A stretch of 64,000 nt of DNA from Chitinophaga sp. YR627 (GCF_900114995.1 NZ_FOUX01000004.1:248001-312000), one strand, 5' to 3'; positions 7,683 through 17,416 are shown, counted from the first letter of the stretch. Program-made: numbers and translations. The notes: a model not told the origin generated them from the letters alone.

Positions 7683-10253
7683 TTAATTTTTAAATGTATC
7701 TCTGAGACTTATAACTTTCAGCTGTTCTTTTACCTGTTGTAAGGTCAGTTCACTGTTTACGCGCACGGTTGCTGTTTCTCCAGGCAGCAGGTCAAAATAA
7801 TTATCACTGAACTGTGATTTCGGATCGTTCTCCAGCAGCAGGTAAACGTTTCTCGCCAGTTTCCCGGCAGTGATCTTCACGGCGATAGTTCCATCAGCAC
7901 CTGTCGTAACGCTCGTCTGAATACCGGGATCCGGTAATTCCATGGTGCTGGCTTTGGCAAAGTAATACACATTCCGGGTTAATAGCTCATCTTTCTTTAC
8001 CACTTTCGAATAGAATATTACCTTTTGCGCATCAAAGCCCTTCAGTAATTCGCTGACAGGCACTTCATACAGCAACTGGCTCTTTGCCGCTTTCGGCTGA
8101 ATATTAGTTATTGATCTCTCCCATAGTACTTTTCCTTCCAGGTCCATTAACTGCATCTCCAGCGTCAATGGCTGCTCCTGTGGTACATCTGACACCACCC
8201 ATGTCTGCAATTTATCTTGTGCCTCTACATGAGAAACGATCACCGGCGCAAATGCCTTCTTCACAAAATATTGCAGGGATTTCCATCTTCCATAGTAATC
8301 AATTCCTGACCAGGATGGGCCGGGCCAGCAATCATTCAGTTGCCAGTATAATGTACCCATACAGTATGGCATCGCACGGCGATGGGCTTCTATCGCGATC
8401 CGCATACCCTCCGCCTGCAACACCTGGTTCACATAGATCAGCGAAGCAAAATCCTTTGGCGTTTTATAGTAATGCTGCAGGTAAGTGTTAATAGCCGCAT
8501 TTCCTCTGTTGGTGCTTTTCTGATGCGACAACATCACCGGAGAATAAATATCCTGGTCATTTTTACCTGCAAAACGACGGATGGTATGCATATCAGGGAA
8601 TGACTGGAATCCGTACTCACTCATGAAACGCGGCACATGTGTATTGAAGGCTTCAAACCATTCCATCCCATGCCATACTCCCCAATAGTGATTATCTCCT
8701 TTGGTGAAATCCTGCTTGCTGCCCCAGTTACTGATCGGCGATGAATGAAAATAAAACCTGCCCGGATCCATTGTCTTAACCTGTTCGGGCAACAATGATT
8801 TAAACAGTATGTCGTATCCCTGTTGCAGGGTCTTCCATTGTGCGTCGGTATAGCCATAACCACTCTGCCAGCCCCAGTTTTTAATAGCGACAGCTACCTC
8901 ATTATTGCCACACCACAATGCGAGTGACGCATGATTGCGCAAACGGGTAATATTATAACGTAGTTCTTCTTTTACATTCGCCAGGAAGGCGGTATCTGAC
9001 GGATATACCGTACAGGCAAACATAAAGTCCTGCCATACCAGTATCCCCTGCTGATCTGCCAGCTCATAAAACAGGTCCTTCTCATAAGCGCCACCACCCC
9101 ATACGCGTACCATATTAAAATGCGACTCCTTCATATCCTTAAACAGCTGCTGATACCGCTCATCTGTTATTCTCGGGCGGAAATTATCCTGCGGAATATA
9201 ATTGGCGCCTTTCATGAATACCGGCTGTCCGTTCACTTTCACATAAAAACTCTCTCCCAGACTATCCGGAGCATTGATCACCTCTACGGTTCGTAGTCCG
9301 ATGTTCAGCATACGTGCAGCAATCAGCTGTTTACCATCCAGGATACTTACTTTCACTTTATACAGAAAGGGATCACCCAATCCGTTAGGCCACCAGCGTT
9401 TCGGGCGTTGGATGCTGAACGGCAGTTCCAGTGTCTGCAGACCGGCATTCAATCCTTTTTCAACTGTAACAGTTGTAAACAACTTATCAGGACTTTCTAT
9501 CTGCATTGTATATTTTCCCGCCTGTACGGTTTCCAGTGTGATTGCCGCCCGCACAGTAGCTGCCTTATCTGTCAGACCTTGCTGTTGCAGCCATACATCG
9601 CTGATGTTTGTTTTATTCCATGCTGTCAGCGACGCTCCACCACTGATACCGGAAGTGACCAGTCTTGGTCCCCAGTCCCATCCATAGTGATAAGGCGCCT
9701 TACGTGCATAGACACTTAGGGGAATATCACTCGCATCATTTCCAGCCGGATATATCAGACTGTCTTTCAGGAAACGTTCCATATCATAACGAACAGGGCT
9801 ATGAAAGAAAATGCGCAGCTGATTTTGCCCGCTATGCAGCCACTGCTTCACATTTACTTCATGACCGACAAACATGTTATGACTCTGCAATACCAGGTGA
9901 TCATTGATATATACATCCGCATAGGTATCCAGTTCCGGCAATTGGAGACCGATCACATCATGTGCTAACAATGCAGCAGCTACTTCAAAACTTTTACGAT
10001 AGATCCAGTCCTTTTTATCCACCCATTGCACGGCTTTTTCATTCATGCCCACAAATGGATCTGGTATCAGGTGATGTGCCAGCAGGTCGGTGTGCACCGT
10101 ACCCGGTACAGTCGCTTTTCGCCAGACGCTGTCATCTGCATCTGCGAACTCCCATTCTCCATTGAGAGAGAGCGTTACTGTTGTCTGCGCATGCGCCATC
10201 CGCGCCAGCATACACAGGCATAAGAGGAGTGTGTAATGTAACTTATTCTTCAT
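7683..10253 (-). CDS. Beta-mannosidase, GH2, secreted
   Basis: An 856-residue exo-beta-mannosidase acting on the terminal beta-mannose of N-glycan cores or mannans. A signal peptide covers residues 1-22 (ending MAHAQ). The GH2 sugar-binding and immunoglobulin-like domains come next, then the TIM barrel with the acid/base motif WCGNNE (Glu near 450) and the nucleophile in SEYGFQSFP (Glu near 546). It also has the family signature HYGWDWGPR near residue 195. It is the first gene of the operon with the GH29 fucosidase, and diverges from the small plus-strand gene at 10302. Confidence 0.95.
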   Translation of the reverse strand: MKNKLHYTLLLCLCMLARMAHAQTTVTLSLNGEWEFADADDSVWRKATVPGTVHTDLLAHHLIPDPFVGMNEKAVQWVDKKDWIYRKSFEVAAALLAHDVIGLQLPELDTYADVYINDHLVLQSHNMFVGHEVNVKQWLHSGQNQLRIFFHSPVRYDMERFLKDSLIYPAGNDASDIPLSVYARKAPYHYGWDWGPRLVTSGISGGASLTAWNKTNISDVWLQQQGLTDKAATVRAAITLETVQAGKYTMQIESPDKLFTTVTVEKGLNAGLQTLELPFSIQRPKRWWPNGLGDPFLYKVKVSILDGKQLIAARMLNIGLRTVEVINAPDSLGESFYVKVNGQPVFMKGANYIPQDNFRPRITDERYQQLFKDMKESHFNMVRVWGGGAYEKDLFYELADQQGILVWQDFMFACTVYPSDTAFLANVKEELRYNITRLRNHASLALWCGNNEVAVAIKNWGWQSGYGYTDAQWKTLQQGYDILFKSLLPEQVKTMDPGRFYFHSSPISNWGSKQDFTKGDNHYWGVWHGMEWFEAFNTHVPRFMSEYGFQSFPDMHTIRRFAGKNDQDIYSPVMLSHQKSTNRGNAAINTYLQHYYKTPKDFASLIYVNQVLQAEGMRIAIEAHRRAMPYCMGTLYWQLNDCWPGPSWSGIDYYGRWKSLQYFVKKAFAPVIVSHVEAQDKLQTWVVSDVPQEQPLTLEMQLMDLEGKVLWERSITNIQPKAAKSQLLYEVPVSELLKGFDAQKVIFYSKVVKKDELLTRNVYYFAKASTMELPDPGIQTSVTTGADGTIAVKITAGKLARNVYLLLENDPKSQFSDNYFDLLPGETATVRVNSELTLQQVKEQLKVISLRDTFKN

Positions 10254-10289
10254 AGTCCACGCTGTTGGTTATTGTAGGTGTATATAAAC

Positions 10290-10297
10290 TATCTTTG
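10290..10297 (+). promoter_or_regulatory. Promoter element abutting a start codon
   Basis: TATCTTTG matches TAnnTTTG and ends only 4 nt before the ATG at 10302. A TTG lies 22 nt upstream of it. If used, transcription would begin at or next to the start codon (leaderless mRNA). Confidence 0.5.
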
Positions 10298-10301
10298 TAT
10301 T

Positions 10302-10475
10302 ATGAAAAGCATCTGGCAACAAATACTGCGTTACCTGTACATAGGCAAAAAGGATCCTTCAGCGCCTCAGGGACGCTATGTCTCTATGATGCACGGCATG
10401 AACCGTATCTCCATCATTGTATTTCTGATCGCATTGATAATAATGCTGGTAAAGCTGTTTACCCGTCATCATTGA
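10302..10475 (+). CDS. Small single-span membrane protein (DUF6728-like)
   Basis: A 57-residue protein. A basic, Tyr-containing N-terminal half (KKDPSAP near 18-24) is followed by MHGMNRISI and one hydrophobic helix of about 20 residues near the C-terminus, ending in a His-rich tail. The layout KKDPxxP...MHGxNRISI-TM is what I recall of the Bacteroidota-specific DUF6728 family, whose function is unknown. I chose the ATG at 10302 over the upstream one because the promoter element lies directly before it. It sits divergent from the GH2 gene and converges on lpxB. Confidence 0.65.
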   Translation: MKSIWQQILRYLYIGKKDPSAPQGRYVSMMHGMNRISIIVFLIALIIMLVKLFTRHH

Positions 10476-10512
10476 GCGGGTCTGGTATAGCCTGTTTCGT
10501 GCTGCTTACGAC

Positions 10513-11616
10513 CTAATTCTTCGCTTCAGCATAACTCACTGCTGCTGCCCGGCGACTCGCATCTTTTTCTCCCAGTTTTGTCCACAGTGCAGTGTAATCT
10601 GCCTTAATACGATCGCGCGCGGCTTTATCCTTCAGCAATAAGGTCAGTTCTGTCAGCAGATTCTCTTCTGTCAGATCGTGCTGGATCAGTTCTTTTACAA
10701 CAGGTTTGTCCATCACGAGGTTCACCAGTGCAATATATTTTACCTTGATCAGTCGCTTGGCAAAGAAGTAGGAAATAGCACTCCCCTTGTAACATACTAC
10801 CTCCGGCACGCCAAACAAGGCAGTCTCCAATGTAGCTGTACCGGAAGTCACCAATGCTGCTTCAGCCTGACGCAACAAGGTATAGGTTTGTCCTTTTACA
10901 GTAGAGACATTCGGATGGGCGCCGATCAGTCCCTGTATAAATGCATCGTCCAGACTGGGCGCCTGTGCAACAATAAACTGATAGTTAGGGAAATGTTTAG
11001 CCATGGTCAGCATGATAGGCAGCTTAACGCTTATCTCCTGCTTACGGCTACCAGGCAGTATGGCAATAACAGGCTTGTCTGACAAAGGAGCATCGGCCGG
11101 CTTTTCTTTTGCCTCTCTGATCACCTGTATCAACGGATGGCCTACATATTCCACCTCATAATCCCATTTTTTATAGAAATCCTGCTCGAATGGCAGGATG
11201 CAGAGCATCTTATCCACACTCTGTTTTATCTTTTTCACGCGACTCTCCTTCCAGGCCCATACCTGCGGAGAAATATAAAACACGATCTTATATCCCAATG
11301 GTTTCGCCCATTCCGCAATACGCAGGTTGAAACCCGCATAGTCGATCAGTACCAGTACATCCGGCTGGTATTGCTGAATATCCTTTTTGCAGAACTCCAT
11401 ATTGCGTAATACGGTACGGATATTCATCACCACTTCAATGAACCCCATAAAAGCCAGGTCTTTATAATGCTTCACCAGCGTTCCTCCCGCCTGTTGCATC
11501 ATATCGCCTCCCCAGCAACGGATATCCGCTGCAGTGTCCTGTTGTTTCAATTCTTTGATCAGATTGCTTCCATGGAGATCACCGGATGCTTCTCCGGCGA
11601 TGATGTAGTACTTCAT
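10513..11616 (-). CDS. lpxB: Lipid-A-disaccharide synthase
   Basis: Glycosyltransferase (GT19) that joins UDP-2,3-diacylglucosamine and lipid X in lipid A synthesis at the inner membrane. Its 367 residues are the normal length. N-terminal IIAGEASGDLHG, FYISPQVWAWKESR and YVGHPL are family signatures; ILPGSRKQEI and TSGTATLE complete the donor site. A TATATTTG element ends 4 nt before the ATG. It belongs to the surE / small membrane protein / lpxB cluster, although 243 bp of repeat-bearing DNA separates lpxB from the gene upstream. Confidence 0.96.
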   Translation of the reverse strand: MKYYIIAGEASGDLHGSNLIKELKQQDTAADIRCWGGDMMQQAGGTLVKHYKDLAFMGFIEVVMNIRTVLRNMEFCKKDIQQYQPDVLVLIDYAGFNLRIAEWAKPLGYKIVFYISPQVWAWKESRVKKIKQSVDKMLCILPFEQDFYKKWDYEVEYVGHPLIQVIREAKEKPADAPLSDKPVIAILPGSRKQEISVKLPIMLTMAKHFPNYQFIVAQAPSLDDAFIQGLIGAHPNVSTVKGQTYTLLRQAEAALVTSGTATLETALFGVPEVVCYKGSAISYFFAKRLIKVKYIALVNLVMDKPVVKELIQHDLTEENLLTELTLLLKDKAARDRIKADYTALWTKLGEKDASRRAAAVSYAEAKN

Positions 11617-11620
11617 AGGA

Positions 11621-11628
11621 CAAATATA
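11621..11628 (-). promoter_or_regulatory. Promoter element abutting the lpxB start
   Basis: On the minus strand TATATTTG matches TAnnTTTG and ends 4 nt before the lpxB ATG, another potentially leaderless arrangement. Confidence 0.4.
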
Positions 11629-11795
11629 AATTAGGAATTAGGAATTACGAATTAGGAATTGGTTAGCCTGATTTTTAATTAGTCCATTATTCCGAAATAT
11701 TAGCTCATGTGAAGATCCAGCCCTTAAACCTGTTTAGGTCACAAAGAAAAAATAATTCGTAATTCGTAATTCGTAATTCGTAATTCGTAATTTCT
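11629..11795. repeat. Pair of inverted AATTNNN 7-bp arrays
   Basis: The left array (11629-11660) has units AATTAGG/AATTACG. The right array (11754-11795) has about six units of AATTCGT. The right array reversed reads AATTACG units, so the two are inverted relative to each other around a spacer of about 95 bp. They lie between lpxB and the 101-residue membrane protein gene. Confidence 0.75.
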
Positions 11796-11859
11796 TTAAA
11801 TAGAAAAGCCGCTTCCATATCTGGAAACAGCTTTAAAAAATATAAACAACCTGCTGTAA

Positions 11860-12165
11860 TTACCCGTGTAATATCTTCAGTAACAGGATGGTAATCGCAT
11901 ACAGCATCGTCACCAGGAAGATACCTTTTGCAGTAATGTCTTTCCTGACCCTGGTATAGAAATAAAATATCACTCCATTCAGCAACAGGCAAACACTGAT
12001 CAGTTTTGGTAAGGTCTGACGGTTTTCAAGAACAAGCTTCATAAATTCAGACAGGGATACATCATGCTTCGGCATGAATACCAACAGGTAGTACAGGAAG
12101 AAGGCCAGTACCGGTGTAAATATACCCAGCACAATGCCTAATGGGAGATTATCTCGTTTTAACAT
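11860..12165 (-). CDS. Small membrane protein of the surE-lpxB cluster
   Basis: A 101-residue protein with about three hydrophobic segments (about 10-30, 55-72 and 82-99), separated by a short hydrophilic loop containing HDVSLSEF and a basic turn RVRKD. No enzyme motif is visible. It lies 30 bp downstream of surE and upstream of lpxB on the same strand, so an envelope-related role is likely from context only. Confidence 0.75.
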   Translation of the reverse strand: MLKRDNLPLGIVLGIFTPVLAFFLYYLLVFMPKHDVSLSEFMKLVLENRQTLPKLISVCLLLNGVIFYFYTRVRKDITAKGIFLVTMLYAITILLLKILHG

Positions 12166-12195
12166 AGTAGGTTTTGATCATGTGCATGATACACA

Positions 12196-12975
12196 TCAGA
12201 GTTTCCAGTCGTTTTCCAGCTTCTTTTTCATCTTATAATCTGTCAGGTCGAACTGCACAGGGACAAGCGAAGCGTAGTTATTTGCGAGGGCATATACGTC
12301 AGTATCTTCTCCGTTATCGCGGTTGGTGAATTCACCGGTGAGCCAGTAGTATTTTTTACCACGGGGATCACGGCGCTCGTCAAACGCTTCTACCCATTTC
12401 GCATCTGCCTGACGACATATTCTTAATCCTTTATAGTCTTCTTTTTTAACAACAGGGATATTCACGTTGAACAGGGTGCCCTCCGGCAGCTCTGTTTCCA
12501 GCATTTGCTTTGCTACTGAATGGGCCACTTCCTTACATAAAGAGAAGTCAGCGTCAAAACTGTAATCCAGATAAGAGAACCCTACTGAAGGTACGCCCTC
12601 GATCGCCGCTTCCATTGCAGCCGACATTGTACCGGAATAGATCACATTAATGGAATGGTTCGCACCATGATTGATACCGCTTACACAGATATCCGGCAAA
12701 CGGTGCAGGATCTTGTCACGGGCCAGCTTCACACAATCTACCGGCGTACCGGAACATTGCCATGCTTCTATACCATCGAAGATATCTACCTGGTCCAGAC
12801 GGAGCGGCACACCAATCGTAATCGCGTGTCCCTTTCCTGACTGCGGACTATCCGGCGCTACCACTACCACTCTTCCCAGCGGACTTACCGCTTCAATCAG
12901 TGCCCGGATACCCGGAGCGGTCACACCATCATCGTTTGTTACCAGAATAATCTTTTCCTGCGCTTTACCCTTCAC
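12196..12975 (-). CDS. surE: 5'/3'-nucleotidase SurE
   Basis: Metal-dependent nucleoside monophosphatase of the SurE fold, 259 residues. N-terminal VTNDDG carries the metal-binding Asp pair; PDSPQSGKGHAIT, GTPVDCVKLA and SGINHGANHSINVIYSGT give the remaining active-site residues. The start is a GTG: no ATG lies before the essential VTNDDG motif. A TAAATTTG promoter element lies 25 nt upstream. It is first gene of the cluster with the small membrane protein and lpxB. Confidence 0.95.
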   Translation of the reverse strand: MKGKAQEKIILVTNDDGVTAPGIRALIEAVSPLGRVVVVAPDSPQSGKGHAITIGVPLRLDQVDIFDGIEAWQCSGTPVDCVKLARDKILHRLPDICVSGINHGANHSINVIYSGTMSAAMEAAIEGVPSVGFSYLDYSFDADFSLCKEVAHSVAKQMLETELPEGTLFNVNIPVVKKEDYKGLRICRQADAKWVEAFDERRDPRGKKYYWLTGEFTNRDNGEDTDVYALANNYASLVPVQFDLTDYKMKKKLENDWKL

Positions 12976-13000
12976 GTGTTGTTGAGTTTTCTTTTCGGAA

Positions 13001-13008
13001 CAAATTTA
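13001..13008 (-). promoter_or_regulatory. TAnnTTTG promoter element of surE
   Basis: The minus strand reads TAAATTTG, 25 nt before the GTG start of surE. Confidence 0.45.
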
Positions 13009-13071
13009 ATACACTTACCTGATAGTCCATAGCGCACGATCATGTAATAATGTGCGTAACAGCTTATCAAC

Positions 13072-13117
13072 GTAAAAGATATGGGAAAGATTACGCCCCT
13101 TCCCAATATACTTTTAC
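13072..13117 (-). terminator. Terminator-like hairpin after the ABC-2 permease
   Basis: Arms GTAAAAG...GGGAAAG and CTTCCC...CTTTTAC pair across a short loop, with a small internal mismatch. It lies 27 nt beyond the permease stop and before surE. Confidence 0.5.
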
Positions 13118-13143
13118 AAATAACATATAATTAACATGCTATA

Positions 13144-13926
13144 TTATAGATCAGTACGTAGCATTCGCCGGAACACCAGCCAGATGAAAAGCGCTGTATA
13201 GGCGATCAGCGCTGTCAGGTATACCACGCTGTCATAGGGCCCGGAGAATTTCACCAGTTTCTCCACAATCGGGAAGGGAAGCAATTCATCTCCGGCCTGC
13301 AGCGGGAATAATCCCCCGATATTGCCGAAAAAGCGCTTTACAATGGAAACAAGTATCTGTTCAATAAACATGATATACCCCAGGAACAAAATGATAGCCA
13401 GTCCGGTACGTTTTACCAGCATGCCGACCAGTAGTGCCAGACATAATGATACCAGCACCTGCAAAAAGTAATAACCCAGGAATCTGGAACCTTCCATGCT
13501 GAAAGGAGCTTTACCATACACACCGCCGAAAATCAACACGGCGACCAGGGAAGTCAGGAACGCCAGTAATGCCAGCGCCACTACCCAGAACAGTTTGGAG
13601 AGCACAAAGTCCCTCCGCTCCCATCCGTCAATCACATTCTGCCGGTGGGTTTTGTAATTGAACTCATTGCTGACCAGGGTGATGACCAGCAGACTGAAAA
13701 TACCGGAAGTATAAGAGTTTACGCTGGCAACGGTCTGCCATACCAGCGGGAAATCATACATAGACTGTCCCAGCAATTGCTGGGCTTCTTTAGGGATATT
13801 TTTGACAAATATGTCGTGGATAATAAAATTCGGGGCCAGCATCGCCAGTAGTCCCAGGCCGATAAACACCCAGAAGGTGCGGTAATTCTTTACCTTAAGC
13901 CATTCTATTTTAATGATTTGCAGCAT
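13144..13926 (-). CDS. ABC-2 type transporter permease
   Basis: A 260-residue integral membrane protein with an N-terminal amphipathic segment (IIKIEWLKVKNYRTFW) and about six hydrophobic helices, typical of the ABC-2 permeases paired with single ATPases. I start it at 13926, 20 bp after the ATPase stop; the longer open frame reaching back to 14034 overlaps the ATPase gene and adds a non-conserved tail. The substrate is unknown. Confidence 0.88.
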   Translation of the reverse strand: MLQIIKIEWLKVKNYRTFWVFIGLGLLAMLAPNFIIHDIFVKNIPKEAQQLLGQSMYDFPLVWQTVASVNSYTSGIFSLLVITLVSNEFNYKTHRQNVIDGWERRDFVLSKLFWVVALALLAFLTSLVAVLIFGGVYGKAPFSMEGSRFLGYYFLQVLVSLCLALLVGMLVKRTGLAIILFLGYIMFIEQILVSIVKRFFGNIGGLFPLQAGDELLPFPIVEKLVKFSGPYDSVVYLTALIAYTALFIWLVFRRMLRTDL

Positions 13927-13946
13927 AAGCTTCAGTACAAAGAGGA

Positions 13947-14840
13947 TTAGTTGTTGGTTAATTCCAGGAAGGCCGTTTCCAGGCTCTTTCTGCTCATCTG
14001 GAGATGATTCAGCCAGACGCCCTGTTGTGCGCACCAGCTGTTCAGACTTGCCGGATCGATCGTTTCCCGGAAAGTGACCTGCAAAATGCCATCCTGTGCA
14101 GGTAATACCTGTACAAAGGCCGGATGCTGTTTTATGAGCTGTGCCAGTGCCTGGTTATCAGGACCGCCGATCTCGATAAAATTATCCCTGGACAGGACGG
14201 CATTCACCGGACCTGAACCCAGCAACTTTCCTTTGCGCAGGATCGCCACATGTGTACAAACTTTTTCCACTTCATCCAGCAGGTGACTGGCCATAATAAT
14301 GGTCTTACCTGATTGTGCCAGCTTCCTGATCAGGTTCCTGACTTCGGCAATCCCTACCGGGTCCAGTCCATTGGCTGGTTCATCCAGTATCAGGACCTCC
14401 GGATCGCCCAGCATTGCTGCTGCGATAGCCAGCCGCTGTTTCATACCGAGAGAATAGGTTTTAAAGGCCGAGTGCTGTCTGGCCACCAATCCGGCCAGTT
14501 CCAGCACCCGGGGAATATCCTGTTCGCTTGTCTGTTTAATATTAGCGACTATCTGCAGGTTCTTATACGCTGACAGATAGTGATAGAAGTTAGGCGTTTC
14601 CAGGAGCGTTCCGATCTTCCTGCGCTGGGCGGCAGAAGGTGTCTGCCCCATCAGCGTAAAAGAACCGGCATCCGCTTTCAGTACATCGGTCACAATACCC
14701 AGCATGGTGGTTTTACCACTGCCGTTGGGTCCGAGTATACCATACACGCTGCCGGCAGGAATATCAAATGATACACCATCCAGTGCCTGTACGATTCCGT
14801 ACCGCTTTGAAATGTTGTTAAGGGATAGAATAGTTGACAT
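13947..14840 (-). CDS. ABC transporter ATP-binding protein
   Basis: A 297-residue ATPase: Walker A GPNGSGKTT near 37-45, signature YSLGMKQRLAIA near 140, Walker B VLILDEPANGLDP near 160 and the H-loop MASHLLDE near 190. A C-terminal extension of about 90 residues follows, as in ABC-2 exporters. It starts 8 bp after the stop of the beta-oxidation fusion gene and precedes the permease, so all three are probably one transcript. Confidence 0.94.
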   Translation of the reverse strand: MSTILSLNNISKRYGIVQALDGVSFDIPAGSVYGILGPNGSGKTTMLGIVTDVLKADAGSFTLMGQTPSAAQRRKIGTLLETPNFYHYLSAYKNLQIVANIKQTSEQDIPRVLELAGLVARQHSAFKTYSLGMKQRLAIAAAMLGDPEVLILDEPANGLDPVGIAEVRNLIRKLAQSGKTIIMASHLLDEVEKVCTHVAILRKGKLLGSGPVNAVLSRDNFIEIGGPDNQALAQLIKQHPAFVQVLPAQDGILQVTFRETIDPASLNSWCAQQGVWLNHLQMSRKSLETAFLELTNN

Positions 14841-14848
14841 CAGGTGAT

Positions 14849-17248
14849 TTAATTTCTGATTGGTTTGCCTGTTTTGATCACACTCTGTAATCTTTCCAGG
14901 GTTTTACGCTCACCGGCCAGGCTAAGGAATGCTTCCCGCTCCAGGTCCAGCAAATATTGCTCGCTCACCAGTGAGGCTTCTGAAAGATCGCCCCCGCTCA
15001 TCACATACGCCAGTTTACCGGCTATTTTCGCATCATGTTCTGATATGTAATTGGCAAAGCGCATACTGTGAATACCGGTCAGCAGCATCCCCAGTGCGGC
15101 GCGGCCCAGGACTTTTACATCCTTTCTTTCCACCGGACGGGTATACCCTTCATCTGCCAGTTGTATTACGCTACGTTTTGCATCTGCGATCAGGCGGCTC
15201 TGGTTGAGTGTGATCTCATCATGTCCTTTACGCAGCACGCCCAGGTCGAAGGCCTCATGTGCGGAGGTGCTCACTTTCGCCATGGCAATCGCCATAAAAC
15301 GATCTTTCAGCGGCTCCTCTTCAATACGGCCTTCTTTGAATTCATCACTGGCGCGCAGGGCCATTTCTTTGGTACCGCCGCCACCAGGGATCAGGCCTAC
15401 ACCCAGTTCCACCAGTCCGATATATGACTCCGCCGCTGCCTGTACCTTATCGGCATGCAGACACATTTCACAACCTCCACCCAGGGTCAGCGCATGCGGC
15501 GCTACAATCACCGGAATAGAAGAATAACGCAGACGCATGGTTGTTTTCTGGAACATACGTACGGCCATATCCAGCTCATCATACTCCTGCTCTGCCGCGT
15601 ACATGAAGATCATGCCCACATTCGCACCAGCCGAAAAGTTCGCGCCTTCATTCCCGATGATCAATCCACGGAAATCTTTTTCTGCTCTGTCGATCGCTTT
15701 ATTCACACCTTCCAGCACTTCTCCGCCGATGGTGTTCATTTTAGTTTTCCAGTCGATCGTTACAACACCGTCTCCGATATCATACAGGGTGCATGCACTG
15801 TTTTTCCACACTACATTACCCGAAAGATTTTCCAGGATAACGAATGTATCTGCACCAGGCAGCAGTTTATAAACATGTGATTTTACGTCGTAGTAATAGC
15901 GCTTGCCGCCTTCTATTTTATAGAAGCTCTTAATGCCTTTTTCCAGCATTTCCTTCACCCATGGCGCTACGTTTAATCCTTTCGCTTCGATGGCTTTGAT
16001 ACCATTTTCCACACCCAGCACATCCCATGATTCAAAGGCACCGATCTCCCATCCGAAACCAGCTTTCATAGCATCGTCCACTTTGTAGATATCATCCGCG
16101 ATCTCAGGGATACGGTGAGAAATATAAGAGAACAGGTATGCATGGAACTGCTGGTAGAACTGACCTGCTTTATCGCCCGCCGTGAATAATCCGCGCAGAC
16201 GCAGCTTCAGGTCTTCCACCTGTTTAGCCGCTTCAATGCTGGCGAATTTAGACTTCTGACGGGGACCATATTCCATCGTTTCCAGGTTGAGCGTCAGTAT
16301 TTCCTTACCGCCTTCTCCTTTGGTCTTTTTATAGAAACCCTGGCCGGTCTTATCGCCCAACCATTTATTTTCCACTACTTTTTGCAGGAACGGCGGTATC
16401 ACGAAGATATCCTTTGCTTCATCCTGCGGACAATTCTCTGCCACACCTTTTGCCACTCTCACCAGTGTATCGATCCCTACGACATCGGCTGTACGGAAAG
16501 TAGCAGATTTTGGTCTGCCGATCACCGGTCCGGTCAGCGCATCTATATCATCTATATTCAGCTGCATTTCCTGCATGATATGGAAGATCGCCATGATGGA
16601 ATACACCCCTACCCTGTTCGCAATGAATGCAGGGGTATCCTTACAGAGTACGGTTGTCTTCCCCAGATAGAGATCTCCGTAATGCATCAGGAAATCCACA
16701 ATTTCCGGGTCTGTATGCGGTGTTGGAATGATTTCCAGTAAGCGCAGATAGCGCGGAGGGTTGAAGAAGTGGGTACCACAGAAATGTTGCTTAAAATCAT
16801 CGCTGCGGCCTTCCGCCATCAGGTGAATCGGAATACCTGAAGTATTGGAAGTGATGAGTGTTCCTGGTTTACGGTACTTTTCCACTTCGGTGAAAACAGA
16901 CTTTTTGACGTCCAGGTTTTCAACAACGACCTCAATGATCCAGTCATAGTTGGCAATCTCCTTCATATCGTCCGTAAAATTGCCTGTACGGATCAGCTTT
17001 ACTACGTCCTTGTTGTATACCGGGGAAGGGTTTGCCTTCAGGGCAGACTGCAATGCGTCGTTTACGATGCGGTTCCTGACCGCTTTGCTGTCAAGCGACA
17101 GTCCTTTAGCTTTTTCTGTATCAGTTAACTCTTTGGGGGCAATATCCAGTAACAAAACCTGTACTCCTACGCCAGCGAAATGGGCTGCTATTCTTGAACC
17201 CATTACTCCTGAACCTAAAACAGCCACCTTGTTAATGTGTCTTTTCAT
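14849..17248 (-). CDS. 3-hydroxyacyl-CoA dehydrogenase / enoyl-CoA hydratase fusion (FadN type)
   Basis: A bifunctional fatty-acid beta-oxidation enzyme, 799 residues. The N-terminal Rossmann domain has GSGVMGSRIAAHFAGVG (NAD binding), then HFFNPPRYLRLLEIIP with the catalytic His of the dehydrogenase. The C-terminal crotonase domain carries NFSAGANVG (oxyanion hole) and LTLGGGCEM...GLIPGGGG. Dehydrogenase-first order is that of FadN, opposite to FadB. I start it at 17248 (MKRHINKVAVLGSG), because an in-frame extension to 17380 runs through the terminator of the upstream gene. No thiolase or acyl-CoA dehydrogenase gene lies beside it; instead it leads an ABC exporter pair. Confidence 0.93.
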   Translation of the reverse strand: MKRHINKVAVLGSGVMGSRIAAHFAGVGVQVLLLDIAPKELTDTEKAKGLSLDSKAVRNRIVNDALQSALKANPSPVYNKDVVKLIRTGNFTDDMKEIANYDWIIEVVVENLDVKKSVFTEVEKYRKPGTLITSNTSGIPIHLMAEGRSDDFKQHFCGTHFFNPPRYLRLLEIIPTPHTDPEIVDFLMHYGDLYLGKTTVLCKDTPAFIANRVGVYSIMAIFHIMQEMQLNIDDIDALTGPVIGRPKSATFRTADVVGIDTLVRVAKGVAENCPQDEAKDIFVIPPFLQKVVENKWLGDKTGQGFYKKTKGEGGKEILTLNLETMEYGPRQKSKFASIEAAKQVEDLKLRLRGLFTAGDKAGQFYQQFHAYLFSYISHRIPEIADDIYKVDDAMKAGFGWEIGAFESWDVLGVENGIKAIEAKGLNVAPWVKEMLEKGIKSFYKIEGGKRYYYDVKSHVYKLLPGADTFVILENLSGNVVWKNSACTLYDIGDGVVTIDWKTKMNTIGGEVLEGVNKAIDRAEKDFRGLIIGNEGANFSAGANVGMIFMYAAEQEYDELDMAVRMFQKTTMRLRYSSIPVIVAPHALTLGGGCEMCLHADKVQAAAESYIGLVELGVGLIPGGGGTKEMALRASDEFKEGRIEEEPLKDRFMAIAMAKVSTSAHEAFDLGVLRKGHDEITLNQSRLIADAKRSVIQLADEGYTRPVERKDVKVLGRAALGMLLTGIHSMRFANYISEHDAKIAGKLAYVMSGGDLSEASLVSEQYLLDLEREAFLSLAGERKTLERLQSVIKTGKPIRN

Positions 17249-17364
17249 AGAACGCGTTTTATGTGCTACAAGCGCTGAGGCATTGTAGTGAGTCTTGATT
17301 GTTAATATCGATAAATGAATATATGATTTTTTGGGAGACTTGCCACAAAAGCCATAAAAAAACG

Positions 17365-17396
17365 AAGGACCGTCCACCATACAGCGGACGGTCCTT
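17365..17396 (-). terminator. Terminator after the PepSY gene
   Basis: A perfect 11-bp stem AAGGACCGTCC / GGACGGTCCTT with a 10-nt loop. On the minus strand it is followed by CGTTTTTTTA. It separates the PepSY gene from the fusion gene. Confidence 0.9.
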
Positions 17397-17416
17397 TCTT
17401 ATGACAAGGTGTTTAT

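Noticed and set aside
11705..11992. Minus-strand frame of 95 codons containing ITNYEL repeats
   Set aside because: It reads through the 7-bp AATTCGT array and overlaps the real membrane-protein gene; the repeats encode the pattern.
13926..14034. N-terminal extension of the ABC-2 permease
   Set aside because: It overlaps the ATPase gene and has no conserved sequence; ATG 13926 fits the 20-bp gap.
17249..17380. N-terminal extension of the beta-oxidation fusion
   Set aside because: It runs through the terminator of the PepSY gene and precedes the NAD-binding core by 44 non-conserved residues.
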